DNA of 64,000 nt from Kofleriaceae bacterium (GTDB lineage: Bacteria; Myxococcota_A; Polyangia; Haliangiales; Haliangiaceae), in contig JAGPCY010000038.1 of the NCBI GenBank assembly GCA_018057825.1, positions 1 to 64,000 on the forward strand, in the 5' to 3' direction. Positions 55,185-64,000 of the stretch are shown piece by piece. Under the pieces are notes generated by a model. It was not told where the DNA came from. It made no database searches and worked only from the letters and a program-made list of their open reading frames with translations. Every line of letters starts with the position of its first letter. The first letter of the stretch is position 1. The position numbers and the translations under genes were made by a program.

Positions 55185-58100
55185 ATGCGACTGCATCTCT
55201 CGCCACCCGCTTTGCGCCGACGCTCGGCGCTACGACGCCCCGCTCTCCTCGGCGCGCTCGCGCTCACCGTCGGCGCCTGCGCCGACGACCTCGAACCGAC
55301 CGCGGCGCCCGAGGCCACGGCGCCCCAGGCGGCGGTCAACCAGATCTTTCCCAACCACTTCATCCTGGTTCACGGCTACGCCCCACCCGGGATCCAGGAC
55401 GCGGCCGCGGCAGGCATCGACCCGGTGACCCAGACCAGCCACGAGGACAACTTCTGGTACTGGCGAAGCAAGTACTCAGACACGATCACGGCCTACGACG
55501 TGCCGGCCAAGCTCCGCGAGGAGGCCGCCGAGGTCGGTGAGGTCGTCCAGGTCCACGCCGCCAACTGGGACGGACGCAGCAAGATCGCGGACTCGGTGGT
55601 CTACCTCGAGCGCACCCTCGACGCCCATTGCCTGATCGCGAGCGCGCAGACCTGCGCCCTGATCGGCCACAGCACCGGCGACGCGATCATCGGCTACGTG
55701 CTCGACAAGCACCGCACCGCGGGCCCGACCGGCGGGCTGCCGTGGAACATCACCGGGGTCTACGTCGCCGGTGGCGCCGGCGGCGGCACCGAGATCGCCT
55801 ACGTCGCGAAGGCGTTCTTCAGCGATCCGGTGTTGACCGAGCTCACCCCAGACAAGATGCGGCGGGCCTACAACCACGACATGCCGGCCGGGGTGCCCAA
55901 CGTGCGCTTCGTGGGCGCCGGCTGGCGGCGCGATGACAACAGCGCGACCCCGTACCCCGAGGGCTCGATGTACTTGCAGGCGTTGGTCGGTGACAGCGAC
56001 GGGCTGGTGCCGTTCCACTCGCAGGCGGGCGTGAAGCCGTTCGCCGCCGACTGGTACGACTCGAGTCGCGCGAACGCGTACTGCATCCGGGCGAGGGCGA
56101 CCTATGCGTCGGGCTGCGGCCGGGTCTACCATGGCACCCGGCCCGCCGAGCGCTGGAACCCGTTGGTGCCCTGGGGCGGGGCGTGGAGCGAGGCCCCGCT
56201 GTTCGAGGGCTTCACCGTCGCGTTCATCGATAGCGACCGCCACTACAACCACAGCGATGAGGTCGGCAAGCTGGGCGACTGGGTGCCGGCGTACCTCCGC
56301 GAGCATGCCTCGCCGATCCAGCCACCGCCGCCGCCCCCGCCCCCGCCGCCACCGGGACCGATCACGACGTTTCCGACCGCGCGGCCCAAGCCCGGCATCA
56401 CGCTGCAGAACGCGACCACGATGGTCGAGTTCGCCGGCGCGCTCTACGCCGTCATGCGCGCGAACGACCCCGCGGGCACGGTCAAGATCGCGCGCAGCAG
56501 CGACGGCGTCGGCTGGAGCGAGGTCCCGATCCCGGGCGCGGGCACGGCGGTCGCGCCGTCGCTGACGGTGTGGAAGGGCACGCTCTACGTGTCCTACGTG
56601 GTCGCCGGCGGTCCCACGATCGCGATCGCGGCTTCGCCGGACGGCACGAGCTGGACCTCGTACCCGATCACCGGCAGTCACGCGAGCGAGGCTCCTCCGC
56701 AGACCGCCCAGCGACCGGCGCTCGCGGTCTTCGACCACACGCTGTACCTCGCCTACCGCGGACTCGATGGCGCACTGTGGACCAGCCGGTCGACCGATGG
56801 CCAAGTCTGGACGTCGAGGCGCGGGACCACGTCCGGCGGCACGCTCTCGCTCGTCTACGGCCCTGGCCTCGCGATCTACCAGGGCAAGCTGTTCGCCGGC
56901 TACCGCGCGCCGTCGGGTCACCTGGCCATCGCGTCGTCGAACGACGGCGCGACCTGGGACCGCTACGAGCTCACCGGCGACCGCAGCCGGAGCGGCCCGA
57001 TCACGACCGAGAGCGTCGCGTCCTTGGCGGTCTACAACGGCCGGCTCTACGCCGCCACCCAGGCGGTCGGCAGTCACCAGGTCCAGCTCAGCCACACCAC
57101 CGACGGCGCGACCTGGACCACCACCAACTCGCCGGCGGTGCTGACCGGGGGTGGGCCCGGCCTGGGCGTGTTCGGGCGCTCGCTCTACCTCACGCTGCGC
57201 GCCAACGATCCGTCGATGACGCTGTATGTGACCTCGGCGACCGCCGGGGCCGAGCCGGCGCCAGCGTGGGCGGTGTTTCCGACCGCCGCGGGCCAGGCCG
57301 CGATCCACACCGCGTCGGCACCGGCGGCGGCCCGGTTCAAGGGCGAACTCTACACGGCGTTCGAGGCCAACGACGGCTCGCGCCGGCTGTTCATCGCGTA
57401 CTCCGGCAACGGCACCACGTGGAGCCAGTACAGCCCGAGCGGGATCACCGTGGGGTCGGCCCCGTCGCTGGCCGCGTTCGGTGGTGTGCTCTACGCGGCG
57501 TACCGCGCCGCGCCGCAGCTCGGGATAGAGCACGAGAGCATCGTGCACATCGCGACCTCGACCGATGGCCGGACGTGGACCCACTACCAGCTCGACGCTA
57601 CCCGCACCGGCAGTGGGGTCTTCCGGTCCGCAGCACCACCTCGCCTCGGGGTGTGGAACAACCGGCTCTACCTCAGCGGCAACGATGGCATCGGCGGGCT
57701 GGTCCGGATCGCGTCGTCGAGCGACGGGCAGCGTTGGTCGACCCGCGCCCTGGTCGCGACCGTCGATGGCCCGGTATTCAGCGCCGACTCGGTCGCGCTG
57801 GCCGCGTTCGCCGGCTCGCTCTACGCCGCCTACCGCGCCAACGACGGCTCGAACCGACTGCGGATCGCCGTCAGTCACGACGGCACCACCTGGACCCACG
57901 ACGCGATCAACGGCGATCGCGCGCTCAACGTCGACGCCTTCACGAGCACCGCGCCGAGCTTGGCGACCTACGCCGATCGACTCTACGCGGGCTACGTCGG
58001 ACTCGGGGGCGCCGCGCTGTGGACCAGCGTCTCCGACGACGGCCTGCGCTGGTCGAGCTACCCGTCGCCACAGGTCTTGACCAAGAACGCGGTCGGCCTG

Positions 58101-58655
58101 GTGCGGTTCGGCAGCGGGCTCTACGTGATGCTGCAGGCCAACGACTCCTCGAACCTGCTGTACGTCTCGAAGATCGCGGGCACCGCGTTCGGGCCCCTGG
58201 CCGCACCGACGCCGATCCGGCTGCGGACCGAGAACGGCCAGTTCTTGACCGCGAACAACGGCGGCAACCTCGCGGGCCCGGCGGGCAAGGTCGCCGTCAC
58301 GACCACCGCCAGCGCGATCGGACCTCTCGAGACCTTCTCGTGCCGCGTCGTCGGGCTGAACACGTATGCGTTCCAGACCGTGAACGACCACTATCTCACC
58401 GCGGTCAACGGCGGCGGGGTCAACAGCCCCGGTGACACCTTCCGCACGGTCGCGACCGTCGCCGGCACTCTCGACAACTACACCCTCGTCTGGTTGGGCG
58501 GCCCCTACTGCGCGCTCAAGACCCGCGATGACACCTACCTGACCGCGCTCCAGGGCGGTGGCCGGCGCGGCGACGACCCAGCGTACACGCCGGCCCTGCG
58601 CACCGACGCCACCCGGATCGGCCCAAGCGAGACGTTCGCGATCCAGTCGCGCTGA
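55185..58655 (+). CDS. Large lipoprotein: alpha/beta-hydrolase, BNR-type propeller, trefoil-like C-terminus
   Basis: This 1156-residue surface lipoprotein has a lipobox VGAC at about 29-32. The N-terminal hydrolase-like domain contains FILVHGYAPPG and the nucleophile elbow ALIGHSTGDAI (S163), with a later Asp and His in DSDRHYNHSDE. A run of about 11 prolines near 379-389 joins it to repeated WTxY/SxDGxTW blades (SSDGVGWSE, ASPDGTSWTSY, SNDGATWDRYE). These resemble sialidase-type BNR repeats of a beta-propeller. The last 150 residues (RTENGQFLTANNGG, VNDHYLTAVNGGG, RDDTYLTALQGGG) are fascin-like trefoil repeats, usually carbohydrate or actin-like ligand binders. It probably acts outside the cell on a polymer or lipid; the substrate is not known. 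Confidence 0.85.
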   Translation: MRLHLSPPALRRRSALRRPALLGALALTVGACADDLEPTAAPEATAPQAAVNQIFPNHFILVHGYAPPGIQDAAAAGIDPVTQTSHEDNFWYWRSKYSDTITAYDVPAKLREEAAEVGEVVQVHAANWDGRSKIADSVVYLERTLDAHCLIASAQTCALIGHSTGDAIIGYVLDKHRTAGPTGGLPWNITGVYVAGGAGGGTEIAYVAKAFFSDPVLTELTPDKMRRAYNHDMPAGVPNVRFVGAGWRRDDNSATPYPEGSMYLQALVGDSDGLVPFHSQAGVKPFAADWYDSSRANAYCIRARATYASGCGRVYHGTRPAERWNPLVPWGGAWSEAPLFEGFTVAFIDSDRHYNHSDEVGKLGDWVPAYLREHASPIQPPPPPPPPPPPGPITTFPTARPKPGITLQNATTMVEFAGALYAVMRANDPAGTVKIARSSDGVGWSEVPIPGAGTAVAPSLTVWKGTLYVSYVVAGGPTIAIAASPDGTSWTSYPITGSHASEAPPQTAQRPALAVFDHTLYLAYRGLDGALWTSRSTDGQVWTSRRGTTSGGTLSLVYGPGLAIYQGKLFAGYRAPSGHLAIASSNDGATWDRYELTGDRSRSGPITTESVASLAVYNGRLYAATQAVGSHQVQLSHTTDGATWTTTNSPAVLTGGGPGLGVFGRSLYLTLRANDPSMTLYVTSATAGAEPAPAWAVFPTAAGQAAIHTASAPAAARFKGELYTAFEANDGSRRLFIAYSGNGTTWSQYSPSGITVGSAPSLAAFGGVLYAAYRAAPQLGIEHESIVHIATSTDGRTWTHYQLDATRTGSGVFRSAAPPRLGVWNNRLYLSGNDGIGGLVRIASSSDGQRWSTRALVATVDGPVFSADSVALAAFAGSLYAAYRANDGSNRLRIAVSHDGTTWTHDAINGDRALNVDAFTSTAPSLATYADRLYAGYVGLGGAALWTSVSDDGLRWSSYPSPQVLTKNAVGLVRFGSGLYVMLQANDSSNLLYVSKIAGTAFGPLAAPTPIRLRTENGQFLTANNGGNLAGPAGKVAVTTTASAIGPLETFSCRVVGLNTYAFQTVNDHYLTAVNGGGVNSPGDTFRTVATVAGTLDNYTLVWLGGPYCALKTRDDTYLTALQGGGRRGDDPAYTPALRTDATRIGPSETFAIQSR

Positions 58656-58698
58656 CGCGGGCAGATGAGCGTCACGACGATCGAGCTACAGTGTCGCC

Positions 58699-59601
58699 GT
58701 GGACCTCGACGAACTGCGCGCCTTCATCACGGTCGTCGAGACCGGCTCGATCCAGTCGGCGGCGCGGTCGTTGCGGTTCGCCCGGGCGACCCTGCGCCGT
58801 CGCCTCGATGAGCTGGCCGCGCGCGCCGGGGTGCCGCTCTTGCGCCGGACCGAGGGCGGCCTGGTGCCGACGGAGGCCGGGCAGGTGCTGGCCCAGCGCG
58901 GACGGTTGATCCTGCAGGAGGCCGGCGCGCTCCTCAGCTCGGTGCGCGAGGTCGGGCGCGAGCCGAGCGGCACCTTGCGGGTCCTCACACCGGTGGGCTT
59001 GCCGCCGATGATGATGGCGCCACTGCTGACGACCATGCGCCGCAACTTCGCGAAGCTTGGGTTTCGCATCGACCTGGCCGACGATCCGCTGAGCCGGCTC
59101 CTCGACGACATCGACGTCGCGGTCCACTACGGCGACGCGACCTTGACCGGGCCATGGCTGTCGTACGACCTGATGCGCGGCCGCACCTGCCTGGTTGCCT
59201 CGGCCTCGTACCTGCGCGTCCACGGCCGGCCTCGCGACCTCGCCGACCTCGCGGGCCGCGAGCTGTACCGATGGGTGATGCCCGGCGAGGACGGCCGTTC
59301 GTTGCCCTTGGTCGACGGCACCACGCTCGCGATCGCGCCCACGATCGCGTCGACCGACGTCCACCTGTTGCGGCGGTGCGCCGCCGTCGGCGACGCCCTG
59401 GCCTTCGTGCCCGACTCCCACGACGGGCCGGTCGGCCCCATCGACGACCTGGAGCCCGTGCTGCCCGACCTGGTCGGCGGCACCTGGCGCCTGCGCATGA
59501 CCGTCCCGGCCGCGCTCGCCGAGATCCCTCGGATCTGGGCGGTCGTCGAGGAGATCCGCCGCTTCGCCAGCGTGCCGCCCCCACGACCCTCGGCTCCCTG
59601 A
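58699..59601 (+). CDS. LysR-family transcriptional regulator
   Basis: This 300-residue regulator has an N-terminal winged helix (LDELRAFITVVETGSIQSAA, RATLRRRLDELAARAGVPLL) and a C-terminal type 2 periplasmic-binding effector domain beginning GTLRVLTPVGLPPMMMAPLL. GTG start 43 bp after the large lipoprotein. The regulated gene is not evident; LysR genes often control a divergent neighbour but none exists here. It borders gene debris on its downstream side. Confidence 0.92.
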   Translation: MDLDELRAFITVVETGSIQSAARSLRFARATLRRRLDELAARAGVPLLRRTEGGLVPTEAGQVLAQRGRLILQEAGALLSSVREVGREPSGTLRVLTPVGLPPMMMAPLLTTMRRNFAKLGFRIDLADDPLSRLLDDIDVAVHYGDATLTGPWLSYDLMRGRTCLVASASYLRVHGRPRDLADLAGRELYRWVMPGEDGRSLPLVDGTTLAIAPTIASTDVHLLRRCAAVGDALAFVPDSHDGPVGPIDDLEPVLPDLVGGTWRLRMTVPAALAEIPRIWAVVEEIRRFASVPPPRPSAP

Positions 59602-59686
59602 CCTGCCGCGCCGCTCGGGCACGTGCGCCATCGGGCCGTCAGCGCCGACTCATCGGTCGTGACCTCCTGGGGCTGGACGCCGGACC

Positions 59687-59743
59687 TTCGGCGACGCCGA
59701 GAACGCCAAGGCCACCTGCGCCCCGATCGGCGAGCCGCGGTAG
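59687..59743 (+). pseudogene. Detached 3' fragment of the polyglycine lipoprotein gene
   Basis: These 57 bases align without gaps to 54917-54973, the last 19 codons of the polyglycine lipoprotein, with four mismatches, and end with the same TAG. An in-frame TGA lies at 59660 and no start or lipoprotein body precedes it. It is therefore a relic of a second copy, the rest of which is lost. Confidence 0.85.
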
Positions 59744-59748
59744 CGCGG

Positions 59749-60675
<927 letters not shown>

Positions 60676-61190
60676 CTCGGCGGGTGCACCGCCGATCGCG
60701 CGTGCTCGACGCGGGCCGCGAGCGCACGACGCCCTCCGGGGCGCCCCGACCAACGTGCCCGGCACCAGGACGGCCATCCACGGGCGCAACCGTCCGATCC
60801 TCGTGACAAGGCGCGGCGCCCGTCCAGCCGAGTGGACGCTCAGCACCTCACCTCCGCCGTGACGAGCCGCACCGAACGCGGTCGAGCGCAGCGACCGGTC
60901 GATCCACGTCGTCGGATCGCGCCCACGACCGAGATGACGAGCGACCTGGGCCGGAGGGCATCTCCGCCATCGGACCGCGCCGGCGCGGCCAGCGGTGTCC
61001 ATGCCACTAGACGGCCGGTGTCCCAGCGGTGTCCCCCGACACGGCCGCGCCTGGCCTCACGGTTGCACACCGAGCAGGGCTGTGAGGTACGATGCGGCTC
61101 ACGTCCGGAGCGCGGCCGGGGGCTCTCGCGCCGAGGTGCGGTCCGCCGACGACGGCGGATCAGCGAACCGTCGCCGACCTCGCAGGCCCC

Positions 61191-61329
61191 CCGCGCCTCC
61201 CGCTCCAGCAGGCCCGCGAGTACGCGCTTGAGTTCGGGAAGGCCAACGACTGCAACCTCACCGCCACCGCGCGCCAACTCGATCGGGCGCGGACTCACGT
61301 CTACAACCTGATCGCGTCGCGGGCCTCGC
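61191..61329 (+). pseudogene. Fis-type helix-turn-helix fragment (end of a sigma-54-dependent or Fis-family regulator)
   Basis: The plus-strand frame here reads REYALEFGKANDCNLTATAR then QLDRARTHVYNLI. This is the C-terminal Fis-like helix-turn-helix typical of myxobacterial sigma-54 activators. The frame has no preceding AAA domain and runs without a stop into an unrelated gene in another frame, so it is treated as a fragment or relic. Confidence 0.55.
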
Positions 61330-61365
61330 CCGCGGCGGATCGCGATCGCGAAAGGACCCTTCGTC

Positions 61366-62154
61366 ATGGAAGCACCCACCAAGTTCCGCGCCGTCGGCTG
61401 CGCCATCGCCAAGCCCCTCGGCTACGAGTCCTGCTACGTCGCGGCAGTCTTGCAGGCCGGACAACCGATCGACCTCACCGACGAGAAGCGCTGGCTCCTG
61501 TTCGAGAGCCGCCGCACGCCGGTCGAGCACTTCCGGTACTGGCACGAGGTGCGCTTCGACGATCGCGGGATCGACAAGAACGGCGTCACGGTTCCGCCCC
61601 GGCTGAGCCCAGCCGACCACAAGGTCGCGCCGATCACGTCGATCGGCCCGCTGCCGGCCTTGCCCTTCGGGCAGTACATCGGCGCGGTGTACTTCGAGCA
61701 TGGCTACTTCATGTCGATCTTCGACGACTACATCAAGGACCCGAAGGGGAAGTTCCTGTGGAAGCTGGCGTCGTACGCCAACTACGAGCTCACGAGCATC
61801 GCGATCGAGACCGATGATCCCGTGGCCTCGCCGCAGCACAGGCAACCGCGCTATCACGGCGTCCACGCCAAGGTGATCGACCGCGCAAACCCGAAGGCGG
61901 TGACGGTCGACCTCTATGTGCCGGGCGACCACACCACCGTCGCGAAGCGGGTGACGCTCAACTTCGAGAGCGACCAGGTGCTGTTCGATGACAAGCCAGA
62001 CCTGATCGACCTCTGGGACCCGACCTCGGGGCACGAGAAGATGCTCACCGCGACGAGCGCCGACGGCGACGTCGGCGGGCTCTACGTCAACCTCCAGACG
62101 CTGGCCGCCGAGCTGTTCGCCGTCCCGAAGATCCCGCGGGGGATGGGACAATGA
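61366..62154 (+). CDS. Hypothetical protein, first gene of a two-gene unit
   Basis: This is a 262-residue soluble protein without a signal peptide. Visible patterns are LLFESRRTPVEHFRYWHEVR, LPFGQYIGAVYFEHGYFMSI and SDQVLFDDKPDLIDLWDPTS. I do not recognise the family. AAAGGA lies upstream of the ATG at a good distance. It overlaps by 4 bp the next gene, which encodes a protein with a caspase-clan-like domain, so it may be its partner or substrate. Confidence 0.75.
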   Translation: MEAPTKFRAVGCAIAKPLGYESCYVAAVLQAGQPIDLTDEKRWLLFESRRTPVEHFRYWHEVRFDDRGIDKNGVTVPPRLSPADHKVAPITSIGPLPALPFGQYIGAVYFEHGYFMSIFDDYIKDPKGKFLWKLASYANYELTSIAIETDDPVASPQHRQPRYHGVHAKVIDRANPKAVTVDLYVPGDHTTVAKRVTLNFESDQVLFDDKPDLIDLWDPTSGHEKMLTATSADGDVGGLYVNLQTLAAELFAVPKIPRGMGQ

Positions 62155-63125
62155 CCGGGTTCGTCAACCTGTCGTCGAACACCGCCGATTCGGTGATGGA
62201 CGAGGTGCGCGCCAAGCTTGACAACGACTACCCGGTGTCCGGCACCAAGGGACCCACCGGCGCGATCCAGTGCCTGCTCCAGCGCGACGAGCTCGATGAT
62301 GACGGGTCCTTCGCGCTCGATCTCATCGGCCACAGCCGGGGCAGCGTGCTCCAGCTCGGCGACTGGAGCCTGGACGACGCCACGCTGGCCGAGGCCGTCG
62401 CCGACGCCCTCGCCACCCGCGGGACTCGGCTCTCGGCCGTGCGCTTGCTCGGGTGCGAGACCGCCGTCGGCGCGGCCTGGGGCGTCTTGGGGCTGCTGTA
62501 CCGCGTGCTGCGGGAGCGCGGCGTACTGGTGACCGACACGGTCCAAGGGACCACGCTTCCGATCGTGAGCGATGACTTCAGCCCCAACCGCTTCAAGAGC
62601 ACGACCGTGCTAGAGACCTACGTCCCGCCCCCGCCACCGCCACCCGGTCCGGCGGTGCCGAACCCGAAGGTCCCACGAGACGACGCGGCCATCGATGACG
62701 TCCGAAGCGCCTGGGTGGCGCGGTTTCTGGCGTTTCACCCCGACGTTCGCCTGGACCTGCGGACCGCGGTGGCGGCGATGCGCATCGAGCCGCCGGCCCG
62801 CGCGCTCCGCGACTACCGCGCGTTTCGCCCCGACCTGCGCTGGCCAGTGCACTTCGTCGACGCGGAATCGCTCCAGGAGTTCCTCGAGCACTGCGGTCCC
62901 GACCTCGCCCCGGCGCCAGGACTCCTGGCCGTGCCGGACCGGGAGTTCTTCGCGTTCCGCAAGGCTCCCGATGGTCGACGCGGCGTGGTGCGCGCCTCGA
63001 TCATGCTGCGCGGCGCGCTGGCGCGGATCTACAGCGCGAGCGCGCGTCAGGATCTGGTGATCCGGATCCCGACGTCGCAGCGGATGGCGCTACGGACGTT
63101 GATCGCCGACTCGCTGACCCGGTAG
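62151..63125 (+). CDS. DUF4347/caspase-clan-like protein with proline linker
   Basis: This is a 324-residue protein. Residues about 40-150 show the pattern FALDLIGHSRGSVLQLGDW then VRLLGCETAVGAAWG. This is the His-Gly...Gly-Cys layout of DUF4347-type and CHAT/caspase-clan domains, which would put His and Cys in the active site. The linker of seven or eight prolines leads to a C-terminal helical region (AAIDDVRSAWVARFLAFHPD) of unknown family. The ATG overlaps the previous stop by 4 bp. The last 36 bp overlap the tail of the convergent FGE gene. Confidence 0.72.
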   Translation: MTGFVNLSSNTADSVMDEVRAKLDNDYPVSGTKGPTGAIQCLLQRDELDDDGSFALDLIGHSRGSVLQLGDWSLDDATLAEAVADALATRGTRLSAVRLLGCETAVGAAWGVLGLLYRVLRERGVLVTDTVQGTTLPIVSDDFSPNRFKSTTVLETYVPPPPPPPGPAVPNPKVPRDDAAIDDVRSAWVARFLAFHPDVRLDLRTAVAAMRIEPPARALRDYRAFRPDLRWPVHFVDAESLQEFLEHCGPDLAPAPGLLAVPDREFFAFRKAPDGRRGVVRASIMLRGALARIYSASARQDLVIRIPTSQRMALRTLIADSLTR

Positions 63126-64000
63126 GGGCGCCGCGGCGCAGCGCGCGCCGATGGAGTACGCGAGGAGGCCGGCCTGGCGCGAGTGAGCCACGGCCATGAA
63201 CTCGACCAGCTCGCTCGAGGCGGTCTCGTCCCAGTTGCCGCCGCGGAGGACCGGGAGCCCGCGCGCGTCCTTGCTGGCCGTCCACTCTTGCAGATTGCCG
63301 GCGAGATCACGGACGCCATACGGACTCACGTCCTCGCGGAACTCGCCGACCGCGACCGGACCGACCCGCCCGACGTCGTTGATGTTGGCCGGCACCGGCG
63401 CGCGCGGCGCGCCCCACGGCAGGTTGCGCCGGGGATGGGGGTTGGCGCGACCGTCCGGCAGGCGGGCGCCACCCCGCGCGGCCTTTTGCCACTCGTCCGA
63501 CGACGGCAGGCGCTTGCCGAGGAACGCGCAGTACCGACGCACGTCGTGCCAACCTACGCCCGCGACCGGGTAGCTCGGCTCGCGCGCCCGCGCTAGCGGC
63601 ACGGCGTCCACATAGATCGGCGCCTCGACGCCGGTCAGCGTCGGGACGCTCGCAAACATCTGGTACGCGGCGTTCGTGATCTCGGTCCGATCGATCGCGA
63701 ACGCGGGCAGGTCGACGACCTGCTCCTGCGCGGTCTCGGCGACCTCGAGCTGCAACTGCGACGGCGGGTCGCCGGGACCGCCGGCGACGAACGGCCCGGC
63801 CGGGATCTCGATCGTCCCGGCGTAGGTCGCCTGGCAGGTCGGCACGGGCACGGTGAAGACCGGGCTGGCATGGCGGCGCTGGGCGTAGCCGGGCAGCGCG
63901 CGCAACGGGAGGATCGACGCGCCGCACGGCGGCTCGCCCGAACGCCCACGACCGGTGACGACCAGGAAGGCCGGGCCACCGCTGGCCTCGACGGCGAAGC
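63090..64000 (-). CDS. Formylglycine-generating-enzyme (SUMF1/EgtB-like) domain protein, partial
   Basis: The frame is open to the window edge; the N-terminus is outside. The C-terminal domain is an FGE-sulfatase/EgtB-like fold. IEIPAGPFVAGG lies near the start, then FAIDRTEITNAAYQMF, YPVAGVGWHDVRRYCAFLGK and RLPSSDEWQKAARGG. GVRDLAGNLQEWTAS and LPVLRGGNWDE follow. Such domains in myxobacteria are often fused behind Ser/Thr kinases; the upstream residues seen here (ASGGPAFLVVTGRGRSG) are not kinase-like. The pair of Cys used by true FGE to bind copper is not evident, so enzymatic activity is doubtful. Confidence 0.82.
   Translation of the reverse strand, partial: FAVEASGGPAFLVVTGRGRSGEPPCGASILPLRALPGYAQRRHASPVFTVPVPTCQATYAGTIEIPAGPFVAGGPGDPPSQLQLEVAETAQEQVVDLPAFAIDRTEITNAAYQMFASVPTLTGVEAPIYVDAVPLARAREPSYPVAGVGWHDVRRYCAFLGKRLPSSDEWQKAARGGARLPDGRANPHPRRNLPWGAPRAPVPANINDVGRVGPVAVGEFREDVSPYGVRDLAGNLQEWTASKDARGLPVLRGGNWDETASSELVEFMAVAHSRQAGLLAYSIGARCAAAPLPGQRVGDQRP

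Noticed and set aside
60840-61412. Minus-strand 190-residue open frame
   Set aside because: Low-quality Arg/Pro-rich sequence, antisense to the Fis-like HTH relic; no recognisable motif.

Overview
The window is about 64 kb of very GC-rich bacterial DNA, densely packed, with many genes overlapping by 4 bp (GTGA or ATGA) and frequent GTG starts. The gene content points to a myxobacterium (Myxococcota), probably from the Haliangium/Kofleriaceae side. It includes two eukaryote-type Ser/Thr kinases, an AgmX/GltJ-type gliding protein, an MglA-like GTPase, a DUF4157 (eCIS-associated) protein, two histone-deacetylase-family enzymes, LA_2272-type surface repeats and many alanine-rich lipoproteins. The taxonomic placement is inference; no rRNA gene is present.

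Layout. 1-5.9 kb: Ser/Thr kinase, hotdog thioesterase, an ECF sigma factor overlapping a zinc-finger/TPR/CHAT protein, and a lipoprotein. 5.9-10.6 kb: DUF4157 protein with a C-terminal putative Cys-hydrolase, then two secreted proteins. 10.7-16.7 kb: deacetylase plus Ser/Thr kinase (overlapping), lipoprotein, AgmX/GltJ-like protein. 16.7-25.4 kb: divergent cysteine desulfurase and hemW, then the heat-shock set hrcA-grpE-dnaK-dnaJ and an LppC/LpoA-like lipoprotein. 25.4-28.6 kb: a three-gene unit of sigma factor, membrane TPR-like protein and surface-repeat protein. 28.6-34.5 kb: a six-gene unit of M50 protease, zinc-ribbon membrane protein, MglA-like GTPase, histidine kinase and two CBS-domain (CNNM/CorC) membrane proteins. 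36.4-40.2 kb: two overlapping sensor kinases, the first without an ATPase domain. 40.7-42.5 kb: an ATPase/HNH pair resembling Septu-type defence. 42.6-46.5 kb: deacetylase-aat-larB-larC. 46.9-54 kb: OPT transporter, MgtE, SnoaL-like protein, hypothetical proteins and an outer-membrane barrel. 54-64 kb: an accessory zone with a polyglycine lipoprotein and a displaced copy of its 3' end, a very large lipase/propeller lipoprotein, a LysR regulator, gene debris, a two-gene unit with a caspase-clan-like protein, and a partial formylglycine-generating-enzyme protein.

The most striking feature is a dispersed family of hexanucleotide tracts with consensus GAGACC/GAGGCC (GGTCTC/GGCCTC on the other strand). 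Nine tracts of roughly 100-340 bp occur, about one per 7 kb. Seven lie in clear gaps between genes and one follows a doubtful ORF. One lies inside the larC coding sequence, where it encodes an in-frame Glu-x run next to a His/Asp-rich segment. The tracts have no stop codon in any of the six frames, so they create long false ORFs on both strands, and several genes here had to be trimmed to starts beyond the repeat.
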